Assembly (NCBI GenBank): GCA_913056495.1
Contig: CAJXMO010000007.1
Location: 147,547-211,546 of the forward strand
DNA length: 64,000 nucleotides
Source: an uncultured Alteromonadaceae bacterium
Lineage (GTDB): Bacteria > Pseudomonadota > Gammaproteobacteria > Enterobacterales > Alteromonadaceae
Direction: 5' to 3'
A model generated the notes under the pieces. That model searched no databases and had not been told where the DNA came from. It was given only the letters and a program-made list of their open reading frames with translations. Position numbers and translations under genes: made by a program. Position 1 is the first letter of the stretch; each line of letters begins with the position of its first letter. Positions 29,442-38,703 of the stretch are shown piece after piece.

Positions 29442-30403
29442 CATCATTTGCAATAATTGCTGGATTTGCTCTACTTGTTTGGAGCGCAGACCGATTTGTT
29501 GAAGGCGCTGCTGCAACAGCAAAACTTGCTGGGCTATCTCCAATTTTAATTGGTATGGTCATTGTCGGATTTGGCACTTCCGCACCAGAAATGGTTGTAT
29601 CAGCTATGGCTGCGAGCGACGGAAATCCAGATCTTGCACTAGGCAATGCATTGGGTTCCAATATAGTTAACATTAGTTTAATTCTGGGGGTAACCGCGCT
29701 AATTGCCCCAATTGCGGTACAGTCCAATATCGTTAAAAAAGAGCTCCCACTGTTAGTGGCAGTCGTCTTGTTTTGTGGTTATTTACTCTATGATGACACA
29801 CTGACGTCAATTGATGCCATGTTATTACTGGCTGGGTTATTTATTTTCATCGCTTGGTCTGTTTATTCAGGGATGAAAAACTCAGGCGACATGCTAGAAC
29901 AAGAGTTTGATAAAGAGTTAACTGAGCACTCGATGCCTATGGGCAAAGCTATATTCTGGTTAGTCGCTGGTTTGATCTTACTCATTATCAGCTCACGAAT
30001 TCTTGTGTGGGGTGCTGTAGAAATTGCTTCAGCGCTGGGTGTGAGCGATCTGATTATTGGTTTAACAATCGTCGCACTCGGCACATCACTGCCAGAACTG
30101 GCCGCTTCTGTTATTGCTGCCAAAAAAGGTGAACATGATATCGCTATCGGTAATGTCGTTGGCTCAAACATGTTCAATATCCTCGCGGTTATTGGTATTG
30201 CCGGGGTGATTCAACCGATTCCGCAAATCTCTGCGGAAGTGTTTAATCGAGATTGGATTGTCATGTTGATATTAACACTGGCTTTACTGGTAATGGCCTA
30301 TGGTTTTGGGCGACAGGGAAAAATCAACCGAGCAGAGGGCGGTGTGCTCCTGACAGCTTATTTTGCTTACAATGGCTATTTATTTATGAATGTACTGGGA
30401 TGA
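29432..30403 (+). CDS. Calcium/cation antiporter (YrbG-like, CaCA superfamily)
   Basis: A 323-residue inner-membrane exchanger with about ten membrane helices and the two inverted alpha repeats of CaCA proteins: GFGTSAPEMVVSAMAA with GNALGSNIVNI, and ALGTSLPELAASVIAA with GNVVGSNMFNI. The acidic residues in the (S/T)xPE motifs bind the cation. Placement behind a manganese riboswitch suggests that Mn2+ export is its main job, though Ca2+/Na+ exchange is possible. AGAGG lies 7 nt before the ATG. MscS follows after 5 nt. Confidence 0.93.
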   Translation: MLLASFAIIAGFALLVWSADRFVEGAAATAKLAGLSPILIGMVIVGFGTSAPEMVVSAMAASDGNPDLALGNALGSNIVNISLILGVTALIAPIAVQSNIVKKELPLLVAVVLFCGYLLYDDTLTSIDAMLLLAGLFIFIAWSVYSGMKNSGDMLEQEFDKELTEHSMPMGKAIFWLVAGLILLIISSRILVWGAVEIASALGVSDLIIGLTIVALGTSLPELAASVIAAKKGEHDIAIGNVVGSNMFNILAVIGIAGVIQPIPQISAEVFNRDWIVMLILTLALLVMAYGFGRQGKINRAEGGVLLTAYFAYNGYLFMNVLG

Positions 30404-30408
30404 AATGA

Positions 30409-31254
30409 ATGGAAACGATGATTAATTTTTTTACCGAGCATCAACTACAACTCATTGTTATCGCAAAAACGAGTTTACTGACACTATTCATTGTAATGGT
30501 CGCAATGATAGGTGCAAAAATGCTCAGACGAGCTGTTTATAATGGTGTTTATCGGTTAAGCAAACAAGATGAAATTATAACCAAATTGCTGACAACTCTG
30601 TCCGGCTACATAGTATATTTAATTGCGCTTGTTATTATTCTCGATTTGTTTGGTGTAAATACGGCCAGTTTAGTGGCTTTGGTTGGTGCCGCAGGTTTGG
30701 CAATTGGTCTGGCTCTAAAAGATACATTGAGCAATGTTGCAGCAGGCGTCATGCTATTATTCTTAAAACCAATGAAAAAATCAGAATTTATTGAAGTCTC
30801 TGGCTATGCTGGAAATGTCGCAGATTTAGGCTTATTTACAACCGTACTAGAAACCGCGGACGGCATTTTTGTATCCATTCCTAATAGTTCTGTTTGGAGC
30901 AATGCAATTAAGAATTTTAGCCGAAACGGCAAGCGCCGAATGGATATTACTGTCGCAATCTCTTATGGTGATTCAATTGAAGATGGACTAACTGCCTTAA
31001 GAGAACTTGTGGCTGAAGAACCTCGCATTATGGCAACACCTGAACCTCAATACCTGGTTCATACTCTGGCTGATAGTTCGGTAAACCTTCAGCTTAGAGT
31101 ATGGGCGCCAACTTCTGATTACTGGGATATTCACTGGAAAATACAACGCAAAATGAAAGAAAAAGTTGAGAGCAAAGGGATCACAATTCCTTTCCCCCAG
31201 CGAGATTTGCATATTATTCATGCAAATAATGATGAACTCAGCAAACAGGGCTAA
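30409..31254 (+). CDS. Small-conductance mechanosensitive channel (MscS family)
   Basis: A 281-residue channel of typical MscS length. Three N-terminal helices end in the pore helix (VALVGAAGLAIGLALKDTLSN), followed by the beta domain (EFIEVSGYAGNVADLGLFTTVL and VSIPNSSVWSNAIKNFS) and the C-terminal alpha/beta domain. It starts 5 nt after the antiporter stop, so the two share one transcript and presumably the riboswitch. A 10-bp stem-loop with two G-T pairs follows at 31295-31319. Confidence 0.94.
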   Translation: METMINFFTEHQLQLIVIAKTSLLTLFIVMVAMIGAKMLRRAVYNGVYRLSKQDEIITKLLTTLSGYIVYLIALVIILDLFGVNTASLVALVGAAGLAIGLALKDTLSNVAAGVMLLFLKPMKKSEFIEVSGYAGNVADLGLFTTVLETADGIFVSIPNSSVWSNAIKNFSRNGKRRMDITVAISYGDSIEDGLTALRELVAEEPRIMATPEPQYLVHTLADSSVNLQLRVWAPTSDYWDIHWKIQRKMKEKVESKGITIPFPQRDLHIIHANNDELSKQG

Positions 31255-31598
31255 ATTTCATCAATAACATAGAATGAAATATATCTAAGTACCCAACAGG
31301 CGGCTAGCAGTCGTCTGTTACTTACTAAATGAATTTGGTTGGCTCATTCAAAACCCGCCCTGAAAATCTCCCTATCTGACCTGAAACTAACTGCAATGAC
31401 ATGCAAAACAGACGCTGACTGTAAGATATTGAAAACCTCTATTGCTGGCTAAAATTAATTCCAGACAGAAAAATCTTTTAACTATATTGCTCATTTCATA
31501 AACAGCTGCCAAAATACACATAAGCTGCTTACAATTGAGCTGGCTTTAGCTAAATTGGATATAAAACCTCTTAATAAACAACAAAATGGAAATCCATT
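31255..31598. other. Intergenic region after MscS
   Basis: Contains a stem-loop at 31295-31319 (AACAGGCGGC with GTCGTCTGTT), a likely terminator with a weak T tract, and about 280 bp of AT-rich upstream sequence for the next gene. The palindrome ATGGAAATCCAT lies at its 3' end in place of a clear Shine-Dalgarno sequence. No gene was seen. Confidence 0.5.
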
Positions 31599-32390
31599 AT
31601 GGAAAACACAAATACTAACCCTTATCAGGCACCGGAAGCTGAACTCGATGCCCCGGTAGAGTCACAAAACTTAAGTTTCGGTGAGCCTCAGAAAAAACCA
31701 GCCGGTCGTGGCGCTCAATGGATAAAATCCGCATTTCAACTGTTTAAGCAATCACCAGGCGGTTGGATTTTAACTATGATAGTGGGCTTTATCATTATGA
31801 TGGTAACCAATTTTATCCCAGTGTTAGGCAGCCTGTTCACCCTGTTAACCACTTATATCTGGACCGCAGGCATCTTACATGGTTCGCGCGAAGTCGACAG
31901 AGGCAACAAATTTAAAGTCGGATTTTTATTTGCAGGTTTTAAACTGGCATTTGGCAAACTGATGGGGTTGTCTGTCATTATAGGTTTAATCGGTTTTGCA
32001 ATAGCGATCTTATGTATGGGTACACTGTATATAGATGTGATTACCGGCGAAAAAACAGCCGATCAATTGTTCGTAAACCAAGATGCAATTTCAATTATAC
32101 TGCCCATTTTAATTATGATGGCGCTTTACATTCCACTTATGATGTTTGTCTGGTTTGCACCAGCTTTAATCATTTTCCACGATATGCCAATATTTAAAGC
32201 AATGAAAGAGAGTTTTAACGGCTGTTTGAAAAATATCGTGCCTTTTTTAATATATGGCATTGTCGCGCTATTATTAATGATAGTGGCTATGATACCAGTT
32301 GGCCTGGGTTTATTAATAATGGTTCCGGTTTTATACGCATCTATGTATACAGCCTATAAAGATATCTACTTGCGCGAAGCAAGCGAATAA
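31599..32390 (+). CDS. BPSS1780-like integral membrane protein
   Basis: A 263-residue protein starting NPYQAPEAEL, a short N-terminal motif common in this family, then a basic segment and about six membrane helices. FNGCLKNIVPFLIYGI near residue 207 and the C-terminal TAYKDIYLREASE resemble BPSS1780/DUF975-like membrane proteins. No function is established. It is a single gene with a hairpin at 32405-32442 (9 plus 6 bp stem) between it and the convergent DUF58 gene. Confidence 0.75.
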   Translation: MENTNTNPYQAPEAELDAPVESQNLSFGEPQKKPAGRGAQWIKSAFQLFKQSPGGWILTMIVGFIIMMVTNFIPVLGSLFTLLTTYIWTAGILHGSREVDRGNKFKVGFLFAGFKLAFGKLMGLSVIIGLIGFAIAILCMGTLYIDVITGEKTADQLFVNQDAISIILPILIMMALYIPLMMFVWFAPALIIFHDMPIFKAMKESFNGCLKNIVPFLIYGIVALLLMIVAMIPVGLGLLIMVPVLYASMYTAYKDIYLREASE

Positions 32391-32404
32391 TCCCTGCTCG
32401 ACGC

Positions 32405-32442
32405 CACTTGTTGAGCTACTTTTTTGAGTAGCACAACAAGTG
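32405..32442. terminator. Long stem-loop between convergent genes
   Basis: CACTTGTTG pairs with CAACAAGTG and, after an A-A mismatch, GCTACT with AGTAGC around a TTTTTG loop. No T tract follows, but the position between convergent stops suggests transcription termination. Confidence 0.5.
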
Positions 32443-32514
32443 TCCACTCTCGCTTAAATCTAATTTTCAAAAGTCTTAATGCTTTCGATTTGAGGGCTCA
32501 ATCGCTAATAAAAA

Positions 32515-33855
32515 TTAGAGCAATCCGCCTTTTTTAACTGACAAATAGGTATTAATCACCCTAGCATTCAAAGCACTGGTTTCTACCTGAAAACAAATCA
32601 CCCCCTGATATTGTAACAAACTCAACCGTTTTTTCACTTTTTGTTCAATATAGGCGGCTGAACTGTAAGCAAGTGCTTGCTCAAAACTTGTCACTTGGGG
32701 TTTACGCATTGCCTGATAAACGGGCTCTGTAATACTAATAACCGCAACCAAATGCTTTTGCTGCATTAAGCGGCAAGCTTCAACCAAATCTGAAAAATCT
32801 TCATCACGCAAACAGGTCACCAGTAAAACTAAAGAACGTTTATGCTGCTTTTGCATCAGGGTTTGTGCCGCGGTTAAATAATCACTTGCACCTGTATCCG
32901 GATACAAATCAAAAAAATGATTAATGACCTGGCTAACATTACGCGCCCCTTTTACTTTGGGTAACCAGCGGGAGGTTTCACCAAAACTCATAAAACTGAG
33001 TTGGTCACCGTTTTTAAGAGCGGTATAACTCAGCAAAATCAGAGCATTGAGTGCGTGATCAAAATAACTGAGTTCATCATCCTGCACGCACATACGTTTA
33101 CCTGAATCCAGTAAAACGGTAATGTTCTGGTTTTTTTCTTCCTGATATTCACGCGATATTGGCTTGTTAAAACGCCCGGTTGCTGCCCAGTCTATTTGGC
33201 GGATACTATCGCCTTCGCGATAATCTCTGAGCTGATTAAAATCCATCCCGGTGCCACGTTTATTGAATTTTTTCAAACCGGCTTCGGTTAAATTCAGACT
33301 ACCATTTAAGCCGGATAAATCAGAAATAGCCGAAAAGTTAGGAAAAACCCGGATTTGACTGCTTGTTCCCTCATGCCAGGTCAGTTTCCAAAGTCCCATT
33401 TGTGAGCTGAGGCGGATAAATGTACCACTAATCTGATATAAGCCACGACGAATCGCTTTTATCCGGTAGTTTTGTGTCTGAGTTGACAGTGGGGCTAGCC
33501 GGAAACTTAACAGCGGGCTTAACTGGCGCCATTTTGGCGGAATATCATCTGTTACCTCAAGTTGATAAATGCGTTTTGTTTTATTATCTATATTCAGGCT
33601 AATTGTCTGCTCTACATCAAGTGATATATTGCTGTCATGACTGCGTTTAATCACAATACCCGGTGGTCGTCGCCAGCTCAAATACCCATCTATACAAGCG
33701 ACGACAAAAAACGCTGAAATCATGCCATAAAATGCGCTCAGGCTCATATCCGGATAGTTCATTTGACGATACAACGCCAGCCCAATTGCACTCACAATCA
33801 GCAAAGCGATAACAATAAACTGACTTTTTGCCGGCTTTATACTAACCAGTCTCAT
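32515..33855 (-). CDS. DUF58 domain protein
   Basis: A 446-residue protein with two N-terminal membrane helices, a beta-rich middle and the DUF58 core (GTGMDFNQLRDYREGDSIRQIDW, then SREYQEEKNQNITVLLDSGKRM), which overlaps a von Willebrand A-like fold. DUF58 proteins pair with MoxR ATPases, which act as chaperones for metal loading or complex assembly. Its start overlaps the MoxR stop by 4 nt. It is the last gene of the six-gene operon. Confidence 0.9.
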   Translation of the reverse strand: MRLVSIKPAKSQFIVIALLIVSAIGLALYRQMNYPDMSLSAFYGMISAFFVVACIDGYLSWRRPPGIVIKRSHDSNISLDVEQTISLNIDNKTKRIYQLEVTDDIPPKWRQLSPLLSFRLAPLSTQTQNYRIKAIRRGLYQISGTFIRLSSQMGLWKLTWHEGTSSQIRVFPNFSAISDLSGLNGSLNLTEAGLKKFNKRGTGMDFNQLRDYREGDSIRQIDWAATGRFNKPISREYQEEKNQNITVLLDSGKRMCVQDDELSYFDHALNALILLSYTALKNGDQLSFMSFGETSRWLPKVKGARNVSQVINHFFDLYPDTGASDYLTAAQTLMQKQHKRSLVLLVTCLRDEDFSDLVEACRLMQQKHLVAVISITEPVYQAMRKPQVTSFEQALAYSSAAYIEQKVKKRLSLLQYQGVICFQVETSALNARVINTYLSVKKGGLL

Positions 33856-34832
33856 TGGCGTGGAACGTCTGTTTTATTAATAAGTTCGGCTAAAATTTGC
33901 GCCGCCGTCACGCCTTCAATTTCGCGCTCGGCCGACAGTATAATTCTGTGATGTAAAACATCCACAACACTGTCTTTAATATCATCCGGTGTGACAAAAC
34001 GCTGGCCTTTAGCCAGCGCATTCACTTTAGCCGCTTGCACTAAAGCAATACTGGCGCGAATACCGGCACCATGTTCAATGCCCTGCCATTCGCGTGTAGC
34101 CCGGACGATTGCAACCGCATATTCGATAATTTTTTGATCGATAATAACCTGTGACGCCCATCGTTTTAAGGTTTCCACCTGCTCTGCACTCAGCACAGGT
34201 TCTATAGTTCTGGCAAAGCTGCTTTGCTCAGCCTGACCGGTATTCATTAGTGTTAGCTGAATTTCATCTTCGAGCGCCGGATAATCAATCACCACCTTCA
34301 TCATAAATCTGTCTAATTCCGCTTCTGGCAGCGGATAAGTCCCTTCATTATCTATCGGGTTTTGAGTCGCCAAAACCATAAAAGGGGATGGTAGCGCATA
34401 ACTTTTACCATCAATGGTTATTTGCTGCTCCTGCATCACTTCAAGCAATGCGGCCTGAGTTTTTGCCGGAGCCCGATTAATTTCATCGGCTAATAATAGA
34501 TTGGTAAAAGCCGGTCCTTGTTTCACCTTAAACTGGCCTGTTTGCATATCTAACAATGAATGGCCGGTTACATCCGCAGGCATCAAATCCGGGGTAAACT
34601 GAATTCTCTGATATTTAACCGAAACCGACTGAGCCAACGCCTTAACCAACAGGGTTTTACCTAAACCGGGTACACCTTCCAGCAATACATGTCCGCCCGC
34701 AATTAAAGCCGTTATCACCTGATTAACGACATTGCTCTGACCCACTAATACCTGTTCTACTGAGGTTTTTAGCTGAGATATCCAGTCAGCTGCCTGCTGC
34801 AGTTCTTGTTCTGTTAATTCAACTTCGCTCAT
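33852..34832 (-). CDS. MoxR-family AAA+ ATPase
   Basis: A 326-residue ATPase with Walker A (LEGVPGLGKTLLV), Walker B (LLLADEINRAPAKTQAALLEVMQE), sensor I (LATQNPIDNEGTYPLPEAELDRF) and a C-terminal lid domain. MoxR proteins remodel partner proteins together with DUF58/VWA proteins. It overlaps both neighbours by 4 nt, indicating tight translational coupling. Confidence 0.96.
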   Translation of the reverse strand: MSEVELTEQELQQAADWISQLKTSVEQVLVGQSNVVNQVITALIAGGHVLLEGVPGLGKTLLVKALAQSVSVKYQRIQFTPDLMPADVTGHSLLDMQTGQFKVKQGPAFTNLLLADEINRAPAKTQAALLEVMQEQQITIDGKSYALPSPFMVLATQNPIDNEGTYPLPEAELDRFMMKVVIDYPALEDEIQLTLMNTGQAEQSSFARTIEPVLSAEQVETLKRWASQVIIDQKIIEYAVAIVRATREWQGIEHGAGIRASIALVQAAKVNALAKGQRFVTPDDIKDSVVDVLHHRIILSAEREIEGVTAAQILAELINKTDVPRQ

Positions 34833-36232
34833 AATGTATTCCTTAATGTTTGCAAGGTACTGACTTGCCTTGTAAAGCTGCGTTCATCCTGATCAAATGA
34901 GTTAAATAACGCAGTTTGAATTGTGTGTGGTTTGAGCTGAGTGAGTTCAGCTAAATAATTTAATTGCTCAGCCTGCCCGGCAGAAGCGTAATTAGGCCAG
35001 CGTTTGATCACCAGCTCTGTAATTTCTTGCTGTAGTGATTTAATTAACCGACTGGCTTGTTTTTCTTTCCAGTAATATTCACCGGCCGCTTCAATATGCT
35101 GATGAAAAAAGTGCTGTTGATTAGCTTCATACTGATATATTGGCCCAAATCTAACCGCTTGATACCAAACAAATAATCCAAGCATAACGAACACCAGAAT
35201 GACAAGCGCCGGAGACCAGGCAAATAAACTAACCAGCCAAGAGGCTTCTTTAGGTGCAGAAAATAATAAAATTTGTTTTTTCCCGTCAGTAAGCCAGCGA
35301 TAAAGGTAAGCATTATGCGCGTTTTGCAATTGATGGTTATTCCAGATTTGAACTTCTGTTAAAAAGCTAACCTGGCCCTGCTCCCATTGCATTTGAACAA
35401 AGGTATTCCCTTGTTCATCACCTGCAGTATCGATAATATCAGCCGCTTCACTGGCCAGAATCCGGTAACTCTTTTCCAAATAAGTATAAAAGACCCGGCC
35501 CGGCTCAGGCATAAATTCCGTAGTATAAGGATTATCAAACTCGAGTTTTTCAACTGATTCAGGTTCACTGTCTTGCTTGGTTTTGGCAGCATCCCCGTCC
35601 GCAGCGTTATTGTCTGATGCGGTGTCAGCCTTATCCGACATCGCTTCCTCAGAATCAGTTTGCGGCAGGTTTTCACTGACCTCTGAATTGCTTTCATCCT
35701 GTTTTTGGGTATCGGCTAACGCTTCAGCCAATTCGGTATCGACCGGTTCAGTGGGTTCGCTTTCATCCTGATTGGTGGGTTTATCTTCCCTCGGCCAGGG
35801 AAAATGAACGCTCACATCAAACCGTTTCCATAAAGGGTGGTTAATATCTCTTGGCTGTTTGTAAAAACCTGCGTCCATAGACAATATCAGATGGCCGCCT
35901 TCGGCAACCCACTTCACGATATGTTCAGCCTGCTCAGAGGTTAGCTTTTCATCACTATGGCTTAAAATTAATACCGAATCAGGTTCGGGTTCAATCCTGC
36001 CCTTTACCTCAGTAAACAGAGCTGGGTATTGATAATGAACCGACAAAGATTGATCCAATTGTATACTGAGCTTTTCAAGTGCCAGAAAAGGTTCTTTGAT
36101 AACCCCTGCCGGTAACCCCAGATTAATCTCTTTTTCCTGCCACTCAAAGTTGATATAGCAGCATGTACTGACCAAGGATACTAAGGCAAAAATGATTATC
36201 CCGCGGATGATTTTAGTCCGTTGCATTTTCAA
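34829..36232 (-). CDS. DUF4350-like membrane protein with acidic insert
   Basis: A 467-residue protein with an N-terminal membrane helix, a periplasmic domain (LILSHSDEKLTSEQAEHIVKWV, GGHLILSMDAG) typical of DUF4350, a second helix near 335-355 and a cytoplasmic helical tail. Between about residues 150 and 235 is a long Asp/Glu/Ser-rich low-complexity insert that looks unstructured. Family members occur beside MoxR and DUF58. It overlaps the 36213 gene by 20 nt and MoxR by 4 nt. Confidence 0.8.
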   Translation of the reverse strand: MKMQRTKIIRGIIIFALVSLVSTCCYINFEWQEKEINLGLPAGVIKEPFLALEKLSIQLDQSLSVHYQYPALFTEVKGRIEPEPDSVLILSHSDEKLTSEQAEHIVKWVAEGGHLILSMDAGFYKQPRDINHPLWKRFDVSVHFPWPREDKPTNQDESEPTEPVDTELAEALADTQKQDESNSEVSENLPQTDSEEAMSDKADTASDNNAADGDAAKTKQDSEPESVEKLEFDNPYTTEFMPEPGRVFYTYLEKSYRILASEAADIIDTAGDEQGNTFVQMQWEQGQVSFLTEVQIWNNHQLQNAHNAYLYRWLTDGKKQILLFSAPKEASWLVSLFAWSPALVILVFVMLGLFVWYQAVRFGPIYQYEANQQHFFHQHIEAAGEYYWKEKQASRLIKSLQQEITELVIKRWPNYASAGQAEQLNYLAELTQLKPHTIQTALFNSFDQDERSFTRQVSTLQTLRNTL

Positions 36233-37763
36233 CTTTTCCTTTTATTTCAGCAGGCTGAAATACAGTATCCATTTGCTGATACAAAGCGAACACTTGATTT
36301 TTTTCGGCTGGTTCATGCGCCCACGCCAATTCAATCCAAAGGCCAAATAACCGCTTGATAAAATTGTAAATTGGTTCAGAGACATGTAACTGTATTTGCG
36401 CCAAACACTCTTTTTCGGTCATAGCTTTGCTCAATTTAACCGGATATTCATTGACTAGTTTTAATAAATTGGCCTGTATAAGCAAAGATAGCGCTAAACG
36501 CAAGTTTGACTCATTGAGCGCAGCTTCAAATTGCATTTTAAAATTTCGGGTATCGAAAAGATCACCATGTTCATGATTTAAACCGGTAAAATCGGGCAAT
36601 TGTGTTTCATCTGAGAATCGTTTTTTAACCGGATTTCGCCAGAAAAATACTTGTCCATGCAAATAATAAATAATAAACCCGACTAAAACTGCAAACGCGC
36701 ACCACATCCCAATTTCTATATAAAAACTGGCAAATTCGATAAATTCTTTAAGTGAATTCAGCCAGTCGGATTCAGACGAAAGCTCCGCTGTAAATTCGGG
36801 CCCGACCCACTTCAGTACTTTTTGTGTCTTAATATTTTCAAAAGGCGGTTGTTTATATATTTCAGTCAGGTTTTGATGAAAGCTTTCCAATTCATCCACC
36901 AACTGTTTATCAACCTGTTCAGAGCCTTGAGTCTGCACCTTTGGCTGAACGCCCGGCTCAAACTCAGCAGCCATTAAAGGAGGATTTGAAAAGCTAAATA
37001 CGGCCATACATATACCCAGTAACAAAGCATTCGTTATCCCGGACAAACGCTTATTTATTTTTTTAAATTCGATTTCTAAATCCCAGGCTTCTAATTCAAC
37101 TCGGCGGTTTAAGTACAAGGAAAAACCTGCGGTCAAATAAAACGGGGTCATTAAACTAAACCCGATAAAACACAAAATGGCCAGACAAGCAGCCCAATAG
37201 TGAGAATAAATAAGTTGGTAAAAATTAAAATCTCCCACGCCCTCCGGAGTCATCATGCCTAAAAAAGCCATTAACCCCAAGACAATCACCCACTCCCATA
37301 AAAAACAAATCAGCCCCCACCAGCCCGACTGGTCATCATTACTGCGATGCAATACAGACAGACGTTTGCTCAGAGCGCTACCTTTTAGCTGTTCTAGCTG
37401 AATAGCAGCCAAGTTAAAGCTACGAGATGGAAAAATTCGTCGCCAGCTTATGCATGAAAACCAACCGTTTTTCAGCTCTTTAGGCCAGCTTTTTAGCGTT
37501 TCTTTAATACCTGGCGGGGCTGAAAAAACAGCGCGACTAATATAAAACAGTAAAGCTCGTTCAAATAAAGGTTTTAACAACCAAACCGCCAAAATGGCAA
37601 TCAAAGGGGAAAACCATAATAACGCGATAAAAACAGGCAAAGCCAAACTCAGCCAGATTAATAATAAAGGGCGGTACCAGAACAATGCCATACGGCAACC
37701 TAAATCGATGGCCTGCCAGCCGTTTCTAGGCTGTAAATGAATAGCCAGTTTATCAAGCTGCAT
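36213..37763 (-). CDS. Multi-pass membrane protein with DUF4129-like C-terminus
   Basis: A 516-residue protein with several helices in the first 260 residues (paired segments near 25-75, 155-210 and 250-265), a periplasmic loop and another helix near 355-375, then a cytoplasmic C-terminal domain containing AALNESNLRLALSLLIQANLLKLV, which resembles DUF4129. It belongs to the MoxR operon by position and overlaps (11 nt upstream, 20 nt downstream). Exact function unknown. Confidence 0.72.
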   Translation of the reverse strand: MQLDKLAIHLQPRNGWQAIDLGCRMALFWYRPLLLIWLSLALPVFIALLWFSPLIAILAVWLLKPLFERALLFYISRAVFSAPPGIKETLKSWPKELKNGWFSCISWRRIFPSRSFNLAAIQLEQLKGSALSKRLSVLHRSNDDQSGWWGLICFLWEWVIVLGLMAFLGMMTPEGVGDFNFYQLIYSHYWAACLAILCFIGFSLMTPFYLTAGFSLYLNRRVELEAWDLEIEFKKINKRLSGITNALLLGICMAVFSFSNPPLMAAEFEPGVQPKVQTQGSEQVDKQLVDELESFHQNLTEIYKQPPFENIKTQKVLKWVGPEFTAELSSESDWLNSLKEFIEFASFYIEIGMWCAFAVLVGFIIYYLHGQVFFWRNPVKKRFSDETQLPDFTGLNHEHGDLFDTRNFKMQFEAALNESNLRLALSLLIQANLLKLVNEYPVKLSKAMTEKECLAQIQLHVSEPIYNFIKRLFGLWIELAWAHEPAEKNQVFALYQQMDTVFQPAEIKGKVENATD

Positions 37764-38703
37764 GTTTTACGCCCCGCATAAAATAGTAAGCAACAAACAA
37801 CCAGCAAACACCGCCAACTGAATATTTGACAGCCCCCGGTAACCATTTGCTTGAAGACCAGAAAGCTTCAATAAATGCGGCCAAAACCAGAAAAATAAAA
37901 GCACCGAATAGTACAGGAAAAGCCCGCATTGCAGCCTCCCTTACTGCAACACCACGGGCTAAGCGCCCCGGGTTTAGCAAGGTATAGCCGATATGCGTAC
38001 CTGCAGCGGCCGACAATACGATAGCAGTTAGTTCAAACGCCCCGTGAGTAATAACAAATGTGAAAAAGGTTGACTGATAACCGATATTGACAATATGACC
38101 ACTGATAGCACCAAAAAAAATGCCATTAAATAACAAAAAAAATAAGGCTCCAACGCCAAATAAAAGCCCCCCGACAAAGGTTTGAAAAGCAACTTTTATA
38201 TTATTAAATATATAATGGCCGAACATCGCAAAGTCACCACCTGACGCTCGTTCAGTTTGTTGATGCTCAGTGGCCGGATTATACATATACTCTATGCTAC
38301 TAATCCGGCTGTTATCAATAAACTGATAAATCAGTTCAGGTCGGTAAAGCGTCAATAAAAAGGTCACTAAAGCAAAGCCATAAAATAATAAATGGTTTGA
38401 GATAACGGCTTGTTTTAAATTTTGCACTGAGCATGGGAATCCCACGCGTAAAAAACGAATCAGCTGATACCAGACTCTTTGCTTAGGCTGATACATTTTT
38501 GCCTGAGCTGTAGTCACTAAAAGATTGAGACGCTCAACGATAGTCGGACTGTATGAGCGACTTTTGGCAATAGCCAAGTCATGAGTAATCGCACGCAGTA
38601 ATGCTGGTAAATCAACAAAGTCATCTATTGGTTGATCTGAATTAAACTGTTCCAGCAACTGCCAGTCTGCTTTTCTTGCGCGGACAAATTGTGTTTGTTT
38701 CAT
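37753..38703 (-). CDS. SpoIIM-like (DUF95) membrane protein
   Basis: A 316-residue protein with a soluble N-terminal region (about 1-100) followed by about five membrane helices. The region FVITHGAFELTAIVLSAAAGTHIGYTLLNPG carries the H-G-x-x-E(L) signature of the stage II sporulation M superfamily. In non-sporulating bacteria these genes sit with MoxR, DUF58 and RDD genes, as here. Overlaps the RDD gene by 4 nt. Confidence 0.87.
   Translation of the reverse strand: MKQTQFVRARKADWQLLEQFNSDQPIDDFVDLPALLRAITHDLAIAKSRSYSPTIVERLNLLVTTAQAKMYQPKQRVWYQLIRFLRVGFPCSVQNLKQAVISNHLLFYGFALVTFLLTLYRPELIYQFIDNSRISSIEYMYNPATEHQQTERASGGDFAMFGHYIFNNIKVAFQTFVGGLLFGVGALFFLLFNGIFFGAISGHIVNIGYQSTFFTFVITHGAFELTAIVLSAAAGTHIGYTLLNPGRLARGVAVREAAMRAFPVLFGAFIFLVLAAFIEAFWSSSKWLPGAVKYSVGGVCWLFVAYYFMRGVKHAA

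Noticed and set aside
29407..30177. Minus-strand open frames over the antiporter gene
   Set aside because: They mirror the repetitive codons of the membrane protein and have no independent features.
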